Origin: Streptomyces antnestii
GTDB taxonomy: Bacteria; Actinomycetota; Actinomycetes; Streptomycetales; Streptomycetaceae
NCBI RefSeq assembly: GCF_004005495.1
Contig: NZ_RZYA01000002.1
Location: 186,001-250,000 of the forward strand
Length of the DNA: 64,000 nt
Reading direction: 5' to 3'
Shown: piece by piece, positions 57,748 to 64,000 of the stretch
Layout of the letters: each line of letters begins with the position of its first letter
Numbering within the stretch: position 1 is the first letter of the stretch
Notes under the pieces: model-generated
The model's database searches: none
The model's input: only the letters and a program-made list of their open reading frames with translations
Told to the model about the DNA's origin: nothing
Position numbers and translations under genes: made by a program

Positions 57748-59040
57748 TCAGCCCTGCTGCTGGAGCAGCCGGTCACAGGCCTTGACAGCGTTGTCAAGTG
57801 CGGTCTTCGGGCTCTCCTTGCCCTGCAGGGCCTTGGCGACGGAGTTCCGCAGCTCGTTCTTCATCTGCTCACTGAAGAGGACCGGCGTGTAGTTGACCGC
57901 GTTCTTCAGGGAGTCGGCCGCGGCGATCCGCACCCGCGTCTCGTCCGAACCGTCCTGCTGGGTGAAGTACGGGTCGTCCAGGGAGCCCGCGGTGCTCGGG
58001 AAGATGGCGACCTTCTTCGCGAACTCCATCTGGTGCTGCGCGTCGGTCACGTAGTGCGCGAAGGCCACGGCGGCGGGCTTCTGCTTGGTGCGCGAGTTCA
58101 CCATCACGCCCATCACGTACATGTTCACCTTGCCGGTGCTGGTGATCTGGTCCGTGATCCCGATGTTCTTGTAGAGGCTCGGCGCGTCCTTCTTGAACTT
58201 CTGCAGGTCGAGCGCACTGCCGGGGTTCATGGCGACGGCGCCGGTCAGGAACTTCTTGCCCGTGGACTCCGGCGTCGCCGTCAGCGCCTGCGGGTCGAGC
58301 GCCTTCGCGTCGTACAACTCCTTGTACTTGGTGAGGAGTTCGACGCCCTTGGCGTCGTTGAACGCGAAGCCGGTGCCCTGCTTGTTCATGAGGGGGGCGC
58401 CGTAGCGGCCGAAGTCCTCGATGGTGGGCACGTTGGCGAGCGTGGCTACCTTGCCCTTGCTCTTCTTCGCGAGCTGCAGCGCGTCGGTGAAGAGCGCGTC
58501 GTACGTCTTCGGCGGCTTGGAGTCGTCGAGTCCGGCCTTCCTGAACAGGGTCTTGTTGTAGAACAGCGGCCCGGTGTTGAGGTACCAGGGGAACGCGTAC
58601 GTGCCGTCCATGCCCGGTATCTGGTGGCTCGCCCAGGCCCCCGGCAGGTACTCCTTCCCGTACTTCGGGGCCGCCTTGTCCAGGTCGAGCGCGAGGCCCG
58701 CCTTGGCGAGCGGGGCGACGAGGTCGGGGGAGACGTTGACGACGTCGGGCAGCGTGCCGCCGGCGGCGTCCGCGCTGATCTTGTCGGCGTAGCCCTCGCC
58801 CGGCTGGTCGATCCACTTCACGTGGGTGCCGGGGTACTTCTTCTCGAAGTCCTTGACCAGGCCGTCGAAGTACGGCTTGAAGTTGGCCCTGAGGTTCCAC
58901 GTCTGGAACGTGATGTTGCCTTCGATCTTGCCCGAGGCGTCCGTCGAGGCGCTGTCGTCACCGCCGGAGCCGCACGCGCTCAGCGGCAGGAGGACGGCGA
59001 TGGCGGCGGCAGCGGCTAGTGCTCTGCGAGAGGTGGGCAC
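57748..59040 (-). CDS. Sugar ABC transporter substrate-binding lipoprotein
   Basis: 430 residues. The start has a basic N-region, hydrophobic stretch and lipobox LSAC, so it is a membrane-anchored lipoprotein. Family 1 binding-protein features: FQTWNLRANFKPYFDGLVKDFEKKYPGTHVKW, PDVVNVSPDLVAPLAKAG and GAVAMNPGSALDLQKFKKD. GTG at 59040 is chosen with GGAG ten bases upstream; an upstream ATG at 59067 would place the hydrophobic region further in. First gene of the mannoside operon, facing lacI across the nested palindrome. Confidence 0.93.
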   Translation of the reverse strand: MPTSRRALAAAAAIAVLLPLSACGSGGDDSASTDASGKIEGNITFQTWNLRANFKPYFDGLVKDFEKKYPGTHVKWIDQPGEGYADKISADAAGGTLPDVVNVSPDLVAPLAKAGLALDLDKAAPKYGKEYLPGAWASHQIPGMDGTYAFPWYLNTGPLFYNKTLFRKAGLDDSKPPKTYDALFTDALQLAKKSKGKVATLANVPTIEDFGRYGAPLMNKQGTGFAFNDAKGVELLTKYKELYDAKALDPQALTATPESTGKKFLTGAVAMNPGSALDLQKFKKDAPSLYKNIGITDQITSTGKVNMYVMGVMVNSRTKQKPAAVAFAHYVTDAQHQMEFAKKVAIFPSTAGSLDDPYFTQQDGSDETRVRIAAADSLKNAVNYTPVLFSEQMKNELRNSVAKALQGKESPKTALDNAVKACDRLLQQQG

Positions 59041-59193
59041 GGTGACACGGCTCCTTTGCGGCGGCATCGAATGTTGCCGTGCAGACCCTGCATTGCGATC
59101 ACGGAAGAAGTCAATGCATTCTTGCGAACTGATGTGAGGTGGATGGTATATGTACTGGTCAGCGTGATGAAGTAGACCTTTCATAGTTCTGGA

Positions 59194-59230
59194 CTAATGC
59201 GCTTTAGGGTCTTGAACTCAAGCGCATTAG
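59194..59230. promoter_or_regulatory. Nested inverted repeat between sugar-binding-protein gene and lacI
   Basis: Outer arms CTAATGCGCTT (59194-59204) and AAGCGCATTAG (59220-59230) are exact reverse complements with 15 bases between. An inner CTTGA-AC-TCAAG palindrome spans 59211-59222, overlapping the right arm. A further ATGCGCT is at 59243. A LacI-type operator set for both divergent units is likely. Confidence 0.65.
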
Positions 59231-59296
59231 TGTGCGGTCCGCATGCGCTACGCTGGTCGCGGCAACCCACCGGGGTTCCACGGGAAAGGGGCAGCT

Positions 59297-60358
59297 GTGC
59301 CAGCCAAGCGGTCTCCCGCGCGCCGACCGACCATGAAGGACATCGCGCTCAGGGCGGGTGTCTCGGAGAGTGCCGTGTCCTTCGCGCTCAACGACCGGCC
59401 AGGAGTCTCCGAGGTCACGCGCGACCGCGTACGCCGGGTGGCCGAACAGCTCGGCTGGCGGCCCAGCACCGCGGCTCGCGCGCTGTCCGGCGAGGGCGCG
59501 GCCACGGTCGGCCTGGTCGTGGCGCGTCCCGCCGACACCCTGGGCGTCGACTCGTTCTTCCTCCAGCTCATCTCCGGCATCCAGGAAGTCCTGGCGGAGC
59601 GTCACCTCGGCCTGCTGTTCCAGGTGGTGGAGGACGTCGAGGCCGAGTGCGCCGTCTACCGGCGCTGGTGGGCCGAGCACCGCGTGGACGGTGTGATGGC
59701 CGTCGACCCGCGCACCGCCGACCCGCGCCCCGCCCTCCTCGACGAACTGGGACTGCCCGCCGTCGTGATCGGCGGAGCGCCCGACGCGCAGCACCCGGGC
59801 CTGTCCACGGTGTGGGCGGACGACGCCGGCGCCATGGCGTCCGTGGTCGACGAGCTGTACGCCCTCGGCCACCGCCGCATCGTGCACATCGCCGGACTGC
59901 CCGGCCTCGCGCACACCGAGCGGCGCATCCGCACCCTGCGCGCCGAGGCCGAGCGGCGGGGCCTGACCGAGGTGCGCTCCGTGACCACGGACTACTCGGA
60001 CGCCGAGGGCGCCGCGGTCACACGCCGCGTCCTGGAGGGGGACGCACCCCCGACCGCGCTCGTCTACGACAACGACGTGATGGCCGTCGCCGGGGTCGCC
60101 GCCGCCGGTGAGCTGGGCTTCTCGGTGCCCGGCGACGTCTCGGTGGTGGCCTGGGAGGACTCGCCGCTGTGCCGCATGGTCAAGCCGTGGCTGTCGGCGC
60201 TCTCCCGCGACACGGTGGAGTTCGGCCGCACCGCGGCCCAGGAACTGACGGCGCTCCTGGACGGGGGCCCGGCACGGACGGTGCAGGTGCCGCTGCCGCG
60301 CCTGATCGAGCGTGAGAGTACGGGCGTGGCGAGGGGGGCCGAGGTCGGGTCGGGCTGA
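59297..60358 (+). CDS. LacI-family transcriptional regulator
   Basis: 353 residues. N-terminal HTH TMKDIALRAGVSESAVSFALNDRPGVSEVTRDRVRRVAEQLGWRP and hinge helix STAARALSG, followed by a periplasmic-binding-type effector domain with GVMAVDPRT and VVAWEDSPLCRMVKPWLSAL. GTG at 59297 with AAAGGGG upstream is preferred over GTG/ATG codons further up because it lies close to the HTH. It should repress the divergent mannoside operon until an imported sugar binds. Confidence 0.95.
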   Translation: MPAKRSPARRPTMKDIALRAGVSESAVSFALNDRPGVSEVTRDRVRRVAEQLGWRPSTAARALSGEGAATVGLVVARPADTLGVDSFFLQLISGIQEVLAERHLGLLFQVVEDVEAECAVYRRWWAEHRVDGVMAVDPRTADPRPALLDELGLPAVVIGGAPDAQHPGLSTVWADDAGAMASVVDELYALGHRRIVHIAGLPGLAHTERRIRTLRAEAERRGLTEVRSVTTDYSDAEGAAVTRRVLEGDAPPTALVYDNDVMAVAGVAAAGELGFSVPGDVSVVAWEDSPLCRMVKPWLSALSRDTVEFGRTAAQELTALLDGGPARTVQVPLPRLIERESTGVARGAEVGSG

Positions 60359-60362
60359 CCCG

Positions 60363-60382
60363 CCTGCCGTACGTACGGCAGG
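60363..60382. terminator. 20-bp perfect palindrome after lacI
   Basis: CCTGCCGTACGTACGGCAGG is fully self-complementary and lies between the convergent stops of lacI (60358) and the DUF5519 gene (60396). Confidence 0.6.
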
Positions 60383-60395
60383 TTCGTGGCCGAGG

Positions 60396-60914
60396 TCAGT
60401 GGCCGTGCGGCAGGATCCGGCCGACGGCCTTCCACGCGTCGTGCACGCGGCGGTGATGAACGGCCCCGGACGCGGCGGCCGCCGGACCGGCCGCGTGGGG
60501 CGACGGCATCGCGGTCGGCTCCCAGTCGCAGGGCGGAGCCGTACGGACGGAGCGGGGTCCGCCGCACTCCTCGTCACGGCCCCTGACCGCGTCGTGTTCC
60601 TTGAGCGCCACACTCATGAGCATCAGAAGCAGCGCCACGTCGTCGTCACAGTCGAGCAGCACCGTGATCCACGAGGCGCCCGGGCGGACCCTGATCGCGG
60701 TGCAGTGCAGGAGCTGCGGCAGGAGCCGCTCGACCGCCGCCCGCGTGAGGTAGAGATCTGCCGCATCGTTGGCATGGAAGTGCACAAGGTCGCACCCCGC
60801 CGTCCCGAAGGAGCGCCCGACGGCGCACCGGGGAGAGCCACTTACCAGGTTCGGCCACGACTCCAGCTGGGTCATGGCGCGATGGGCCGCGGTCATGTGC
60901 ACATGGTCGCGCAC
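60396..60914 (-). CDS. DUF5519 (luciferase-domain) family protein
   Basis: About 172 residues. SPRCAVGRSFGTAGCDLVHFHANDAADLYLTRAAVERL, VRPGASWITVLLDCDDDVALLLMLMSVALKEHD fits the small DUF5519 proteins common in actinomycetes, by my recall; it does not imply light emission. The C-terminal ~50 residues are Pro/Ala-rich. GTG at 60914 with AGGG six bases upstream; an in-frame ATG at 60896 is possible. It converges on lacI. Confidence 0.7.
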   Translation of the reverse strand: MRDHVHMTAAHRAMTQLESWPNLVSGSPRCAVGRSFGTAGCDLVHFHANDAADLYLTRAAVERLLPQLLHCTAIRVRPGASWITVLLDCDDDVALLLMLMSVALKEHDAVRGRDEECGGPRSVRTAPPCDWEPTAMPSPHAAGPAAAASGAVHHRRVHDAWKAVGRILPHGH

Positions 60915-61020
60915 ACTTCACCCTGTCAACCAGCCCCATTCACCACCGGCTTGATGATTCGGGGAATCCGCCGAGCTCACGGGGTGCTCCGCCGCCTCCC
61001 CGAGTCGTTACTGTGCCGAG

Positions 61021-61569
61021 GTGACCGGATCCGCACACCTCCCCCTGCTGTTCCTCGACATCGACGGGCCGCTGATCCCGTTCGGGGGCCCGCCCGAGAG
61101 CTACCCGACGTATCCGCTGCGCGGGCCCGGTGGCGCCGTCGACGCGCTGGGCGCGGACCTCCACCCCCTCCTGACCAGGATCGACCCCGCGTACGGGCCC
61201 CGGCTCGCGGCGCTCCCGTGCGAGATCGTCTGGGCGACCACCTGGATGGACGACGCCAACGACTGTGTCGCCCCGCTCCTCGGACTGCCGCGCCTGCCGG
61301 TCGTGGACTGGCCCGAGCCGACGGCGTGGGAGGCACGGGAGGAATGGCGCGGGGCGCGCGGACTGCACTGGAAGACCCGCGCCCTGGTCGACCAGGCGGG
61401 GGGCCGCCCCTTCGTCTGGGTCGACGACGAGATCACCGACATCGACCGCAAGTGGGTCGGCGCGCACCACACGGGACCCGCCCTGCTGCACCGGGTCGAC
61501 CCCCGGCAGGGCCTCACCGAGGCGGACTTCATCGTGCTCGACGACTGGCTGCGCGCGGTGACGGACTGA
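61021..61569 (+). CDS. HAD-fold hydrolase-like protein
   Basis: 182 residues. LLFLDIDGPLIPFG is HAD motif I with both Asp residues; ATTWMDDAND follows as motif II region and VWVDDEITDIDRKW as motif IV. The protein is small and lacks an obvious cap domain. This type is frequent in Streptomyces; substrate unknown. GTG start at 61021, with weak SD. Convergent with the APH-fold kinase across an 18-bp repeat array. Confidence 0.8.
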   Translation: MTGSAHLPLLFLDIDGPLIPFGGPPESYPTYPLRGPGGAVDALGADLHPLLTRIDPAYGPRLAALPCEIVWATTWMDDANDCVAPLLGLPRLPVVDWPEPTAWEAREEWRGARGLHWKTRALVDQAGGRPFVWVDDEITDIDRKWVGAHHTGPALLHRVDPRQGLTEADFIVLDDWLRAVTD

Positions 61570-61582
61570 CTTTCGTCGCGGC

Positions 61583-61637
61583 CTGCGCTGCGTATCGCGT
61601 CTGCGCTGCGTATCACGTCCTGCCCTGCGTTTCACGT
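61583..61637. repeat. 18-bp tandem repeat, three copies, reaching into the APH-type gene
   Basis: CTGCGCTGCGTATCGCGT at 61583-61600, CTGCGCTGCGTATCACGT at 61601-61618 and CTGCCCTGCGTTTCACGT at 61620-61637. The third copy covers the stop codon of the APH-type gene. Confidence 0.85.
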
Positions 61638-62531
61638 GCCCGGAGGCGGGTCGGCGAGCAGCTCCGCGATGACGTGGCGGGCGATGGAGGCCATCACGGG
61701 GTTGCTCTCGCGGTAGTGCTGGAGTTCCAGGAGGGCGACCGACAGCGCCCAGCCCCGGCCCCGCGCCCAGGCCGCGTCGTCCGCGCCCGTGCCACTGCGG
61801 AAGACGTCGCGCGCACCGGCGGGCAGCAGATACCAGGCCGCGATGAGATCGACCGCCGGGTCACCGAGCCCCAGGCATCCGAAGTCGATGACGGCGCTGA
61901 GCCGGCCGTCCGCGACGAGCACGTTCCCGGGCTGCAGATCGGCGTGGATCCACACCGCGGGCCCGGACGCCTCGGACGCGCGCAGGGCCGACGCCCATAC
62001 GGCGGACACCTGCTCCGCGGCCAGTTCCGCCCGCAGCTCATGGATCGCTGCGCGCGTCACGTCGTCCCGCCGCGCCAGGGGTTCGCTGCGGTAGGAAGCG
62101 GGCCCGCCGGCGGGGTCGACGCGTCGCAGGGCGCAGACGAAGCGCGCCAAGTCCTGTGCCAGCAGCGCGGGTTCGGGGGTGCGGCCGGGGCCAGGGTTGG
62201 CGCCCTCGAGCCACCGGTAGACGGACCAGGGCCAGGGATATCCCTCGCCGGGGATGCCTCTGCCCTGCGGTGAGGGGATGGCCACGGGGAGCGTTCCGGC
62301 GAGCAGCGGCAGCCACCGGTGCTCCTTCGCCACGTCCTGCGCGGACCCTGCGAGGCGGGGGAGCCGCACGGCCAGGTCCTCGCCGAGGCGGAACATGGCG
62401 TTGGACGTACCGGCCGAGTCGACCTCGGTGAGCGCGAGACCGGACCACTGAGGAAACTGCGCGTCGACGAGCCGGCGCACCAACGAGGCGTCGATGTCCG
62501 CCTCTTCGGGCCGGAACTTACGAGCACACAT
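61632..62531 (-). CDS. Aminoglycoside phosphotransferase-fold kinase
   Basis: 299 residues. APH/ChoK motifs: catalytic loop WIHADLQPGNVLVADG and metal site AVIDFGCLGLGDPAVDLIAAW. N-terminal lobe has TSNAMFRLGEDLAVRLPR. It could phosphorylate aminoglycosides, macrolide-type compounds or metabolites; subfamily features are not clear. ATG at 62531. It is transcribed downstream of the MerR gene on the same strand, 132 bases away. Confidence 0.87.
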   Translation of the reverse strand: MCARKFRPEEADIDASLVRRLVDAQFPQWSGLALTEVDSAGTSNAMFRLGEDLAVRLPRLAGSAQDVAKEHRWLPLLAGTLPVAIPSPQGRGIPGEGYPWPWSVYRWLEGANPGPGRTPEPALLAQDLARFVCALRRVDPAGGPASYRSEPLARRDDVTRAAIHELRAELAAEQVSAVWASALRASEASGPAVWIHADLQPGNVLVADGRLSAVIDFGCLGLGDPAVDLIAAWYLLPAGARDVFRSGTGADDAAWARGRGWALSVALLELQHYRESNPVMASIARHVIAELLADPPPGT

Positions 62532-62662
62532 CGGTGGCCTCTCGGGTTGAACGGTGTCACCGACGCGCCACGATACGAAAACCGGGCCCGGGGGCCCAGC
62601 GATTAATCCGGGGCGGGTGGTCCCGGAGACCGTCCCATCCCACCGATCGGCCTCCCTTCACC

Positions 62663-63610
62663 TCACAGCGACCGGCGCGCCACTTGGCCGTCGAGCGCCG
62701 CGCACAGCCAGTCGTGGGCGGCGCCCGCCGTCGGCCGTGACGGGCCCGCCAGCTCCGCGGCGAGCCGCCAGTAGTGGTCGATGCGTGGATCGGCGGCGAG
62801 AACCGCGCTGAGCCGCCGACGGAACGACGGCGTGTCCCGTACGCCCCGCGACGCGGCGTACGCGGAGACGAAGCAGTCCAGTGCCTCGCCCCCGTGCGGT
62901 GCCCGGCCGGCGCGCAGCCCGGGAGACGCCAGGGCGTAGGCCTCGCGCAGCCCTTCGTAGAGCACGGCGGGCCGGAACCCCTCCTCCGTCCGGTGCGCGG
63001 CGGGCTGCCCGCGGTCGCCGCCGTCGCAGGAACGCGAAGTGAACGCGTGCAGCCGCGCGAAGGCGAGGACGTGGGCCGGGGTCGGTTCGTCCGGAAGCTG
63101 CGGCACCGCCTCGTCCACGACGGCGGCGACGACCCCCGCCGGCATCCGGGGAGGCAGCCAGCGGCGCCAGAAGCGGGCCGTGGCATCCGTGCTGGGCGGG
63201 GCGGACACGGCGCCCACGAGCAGCAGCCGCTCGGCACGCTCGGCGGGAGCGCAGTCCTGGAGCAGCTGAAGGGCCGCCTGCCGCCAGCGCAGCGCGGCGA
63301 GTTGTGAGCCGACGTCCCGCAACCGCCCGGCGATGACGCCCTCAAGGACATCGTCCAGTACGTCCTGAGCCGCTTCCTCCCCGTCCCCGGCGAGTACGCG
63401 GCTCACGTCCGGCACCGGCAGGTCGAGGGCGCGCAGCGAGCGGATGACCCGGAGCCGGTCGAGCGCCTCGGGCCCGTACCGGCGATGACCTCCCGTGCTG
63501 CGCGCGCCCTCGGGCAGCAGACCGCGGTCCGAGTAGAAGCGGACGGTCTTGACGGTGACGCCCGCGCGTTCGGCGAGCTCCCCGATGCTCCATGCGCTGT
63601 CGGCGGGCAC
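62663..63610 (-). CDS. MerR-family transcriptional regulator
   Basis: 315 residues. N-terminal MerR HTH WSIGELAERAGVTVKTVRFYSDRGLLPEGARSTGGHRRYGPEALDRLRVIRSLRAL, then a ~230-residue helical effector region with no TipAS-type signature I can see. GTG at 63610 with GGGAGG eight bases upstream. Its start lies directly next to a 19-bp-spacer promoter for the divergent hydrolase gene, so it should control that gene. Effector unknown. Confidence 0.9.
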   Translation of the reverse strand: MPADSAWSIGELAERAGVTVKTVRFYSDRGLLPEGARSTGGHRRYGPEALDRLRVIRSLRALDLPVPDVSRVLAGDGEEAAQDVLDDVLEGVIAGRLRDVGSQLAALRWRQAALQLLQDCAPAERAERLLLVGAVSAPPSTDATARFWRRWLPPRMPAGVVAAVVDEAVPQLPDEPTPAHVLAFARLHAFTSRSCDGGDRGQPAAHRTEEGFRPAVLYEGLREAYALASPGLRAGRAPHGGEALDCFVSAYAASRGVRDTPSFRRRLSAVLAADPRIDHYWRLAAELAGPSRPTAGAAHDWLCAALDGQVARRSL

Positions 63611-63613
63611 GGC

Positions 63614-63644
63614 TTGAACCTCCCTCAGGGGGAGTTCCTACGGT
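63614..63644 (+). promoter_or_regulatory. MerR-type promoter with 19-bp spacer and central inverted repeat
   Basis: TTGAAC (63614-63619) and TACGGT (63639-63644) act as -35 and -10 with a 19-base spacer that holds CTCCC-TCAGG-GGGAG. This long spacer is the hallmark of MerR-activated promoters; it points to the hydrolase gene at 63707. Confidence 0.75.
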
Positions 63645-63706
63645 ACCGGCGAGCGCGGACGGCCTGGGTGGCCGGTCCGTGGACCACGGCGTGGGAGGAG
63701 ACGGAC

Positions 63707-64000
63707 GTGACGGCATTCATCCTGGTGGCGGGGGCGCACACCGGTGGCTGGGTCTGGGACGAGGTGGCCGCAGGGCTGTCCGCGGCGGGGGCGCAGGCGT
63801 ACGCCGTGACGCTCACCGGTATGGACGCAGAGGGGAGTCGTCAGGAGGCGGAGGGGATCGAACTCGCCACGCACGTGGAGGAGTTGGTGCGGATCGTCGA
63901 CGGGGTCGAGGCGCCGGACGTGGTCCTCGTCGGCCATTGCTACGGCATCCACCCGGTGCGCGGCGCCGCCGACCGGCGGCCCGGACGGATCGCCCGGATC
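63707..64000 (+). CDS. Alpha/beta-hydrolase, N-terminal part (continues past window)
   Basis: 98 codons are visible, open to the last base. FILVAGAHTGGWVWDEVAAGL is the oxyanion-hole start of the fold (AGAHTGGW), and VVLVGHCYG near the end has the nucleophile elbow with Cys in place of Ser (GHCYG). GTG start with GGAGGAG upstream. Divergent from the MerR gene and placed behind the MerR-type promoter. Probably a detoxifying or metabolic hydrolase; the missing 3' part is needed to judge the Cys. Confidence 0.85.
   Translation, partial: MTAFILVAGAHTGGWVWDEVAAGLSAAGAQAYAVTLTGMDAEGSRQEAEGIELATHVEELVRIVDGVEAPDVVLVGHCYGIHPVRGAADRRPGRIARI

Overview
This 64 kb window looks like chromosomal Streptomyces DNA or that of a close relative. 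It is very GC-rich and coding is dense on both strands. GTG and TTG starts with strong GGAGG-type ribosome binding sites are common, as are stop/start overlaps of the ATGA or GTGA type. Gene content is typical of the group: a GlgE/TreS/maltokinase/GlgB operon, DUF5133 and DUF5519 proteins, Lrp, MerR, TetR and LacI regulators, and a sugar ABC importer without its own ATPase. I saw no tRNA, rRNA, insertion sequence, prophage or CRISPR array.

Layout, left part (1-23.5 kb). The window opens in the 3' part of a secreted GH27 alpha-galactosidase-type gene, followed by a cyclophilin, a FUSC-type membrane protein and a PstS-like lipoprotein. At 5.8-12.0 kb is an apparently self-contained catabolic locus: hydroxyacid dehydrogenase and class II aldolase on one strand, and a duplicated-domain Lrp regulator, an amidohydrolase and an MHS-type transporter on the other. 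Next come a cNMP-binding protein, a zinc-type CDF exporter with a divergent ArsR repressor, and a LysR-controlled set (DUF1537 kinase, PdxA2-like dehydrogenase with an apparent frameshift, TIM-barrel protein). A cupin, AlkB, a standalone OLD-type TOPRIM protein and a MoxR/VWA pair follow.

Middle part (23.5-39 kb). An HxlR regulator precedes an SRPBCC protein and an LLM flavin-type oxidoreductase. A remnant of a medium-chain dehydrogenase lies next to an arginine/ornithine catabolic pair (ddaH-rocD) with an upstream Lrp regulator. A HAD protein and an ACAD10/11-like acyl-CoA dehydrogenase precede a TetR gene. Then come a Ser/Thr kinase, an RCK-domain membrane protein with no recognisable K+ filter, and a TPP-riboswitch-controlled cytX-thiD operon.

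Right part (39-64 kb). A serine hydrolase is followed by the alpha-glucan operon glgE-treS-mak-glgB, two small conserved genes and glgX. Next is a mannoside-utilisation locus: a GH38 alpha-mannosidase, a GH5-like glycosidase, two permeases and a binding protein, divergent from a LacI regulator across a nested palindrome. The window ends with a DUF5519 protein, a HAD protein, an APH-fold kinase, and a MerR regulator that sits against the start of an alpha/beta hydrolase gene with a classic 19-bp-spacer MerR promoter.

The most interesting units are the unassigned catabolic locus at 5.8-12 kb, the DUF1537/PdxA2/TIM-barrel locus with its frameshift, the GH38/GH5 locus that may target N-glycan-like mannosides, and the filterless RCK protein. 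Several short tandem repeats in intergenic DNA (25.8, 36.4, 36.5 and 61.6 kb) and operator-like repeats (7.6, 32.0 and 59.2 kb) are also recorded. Functions are inferred from motifs read by eye; no database search was possible.
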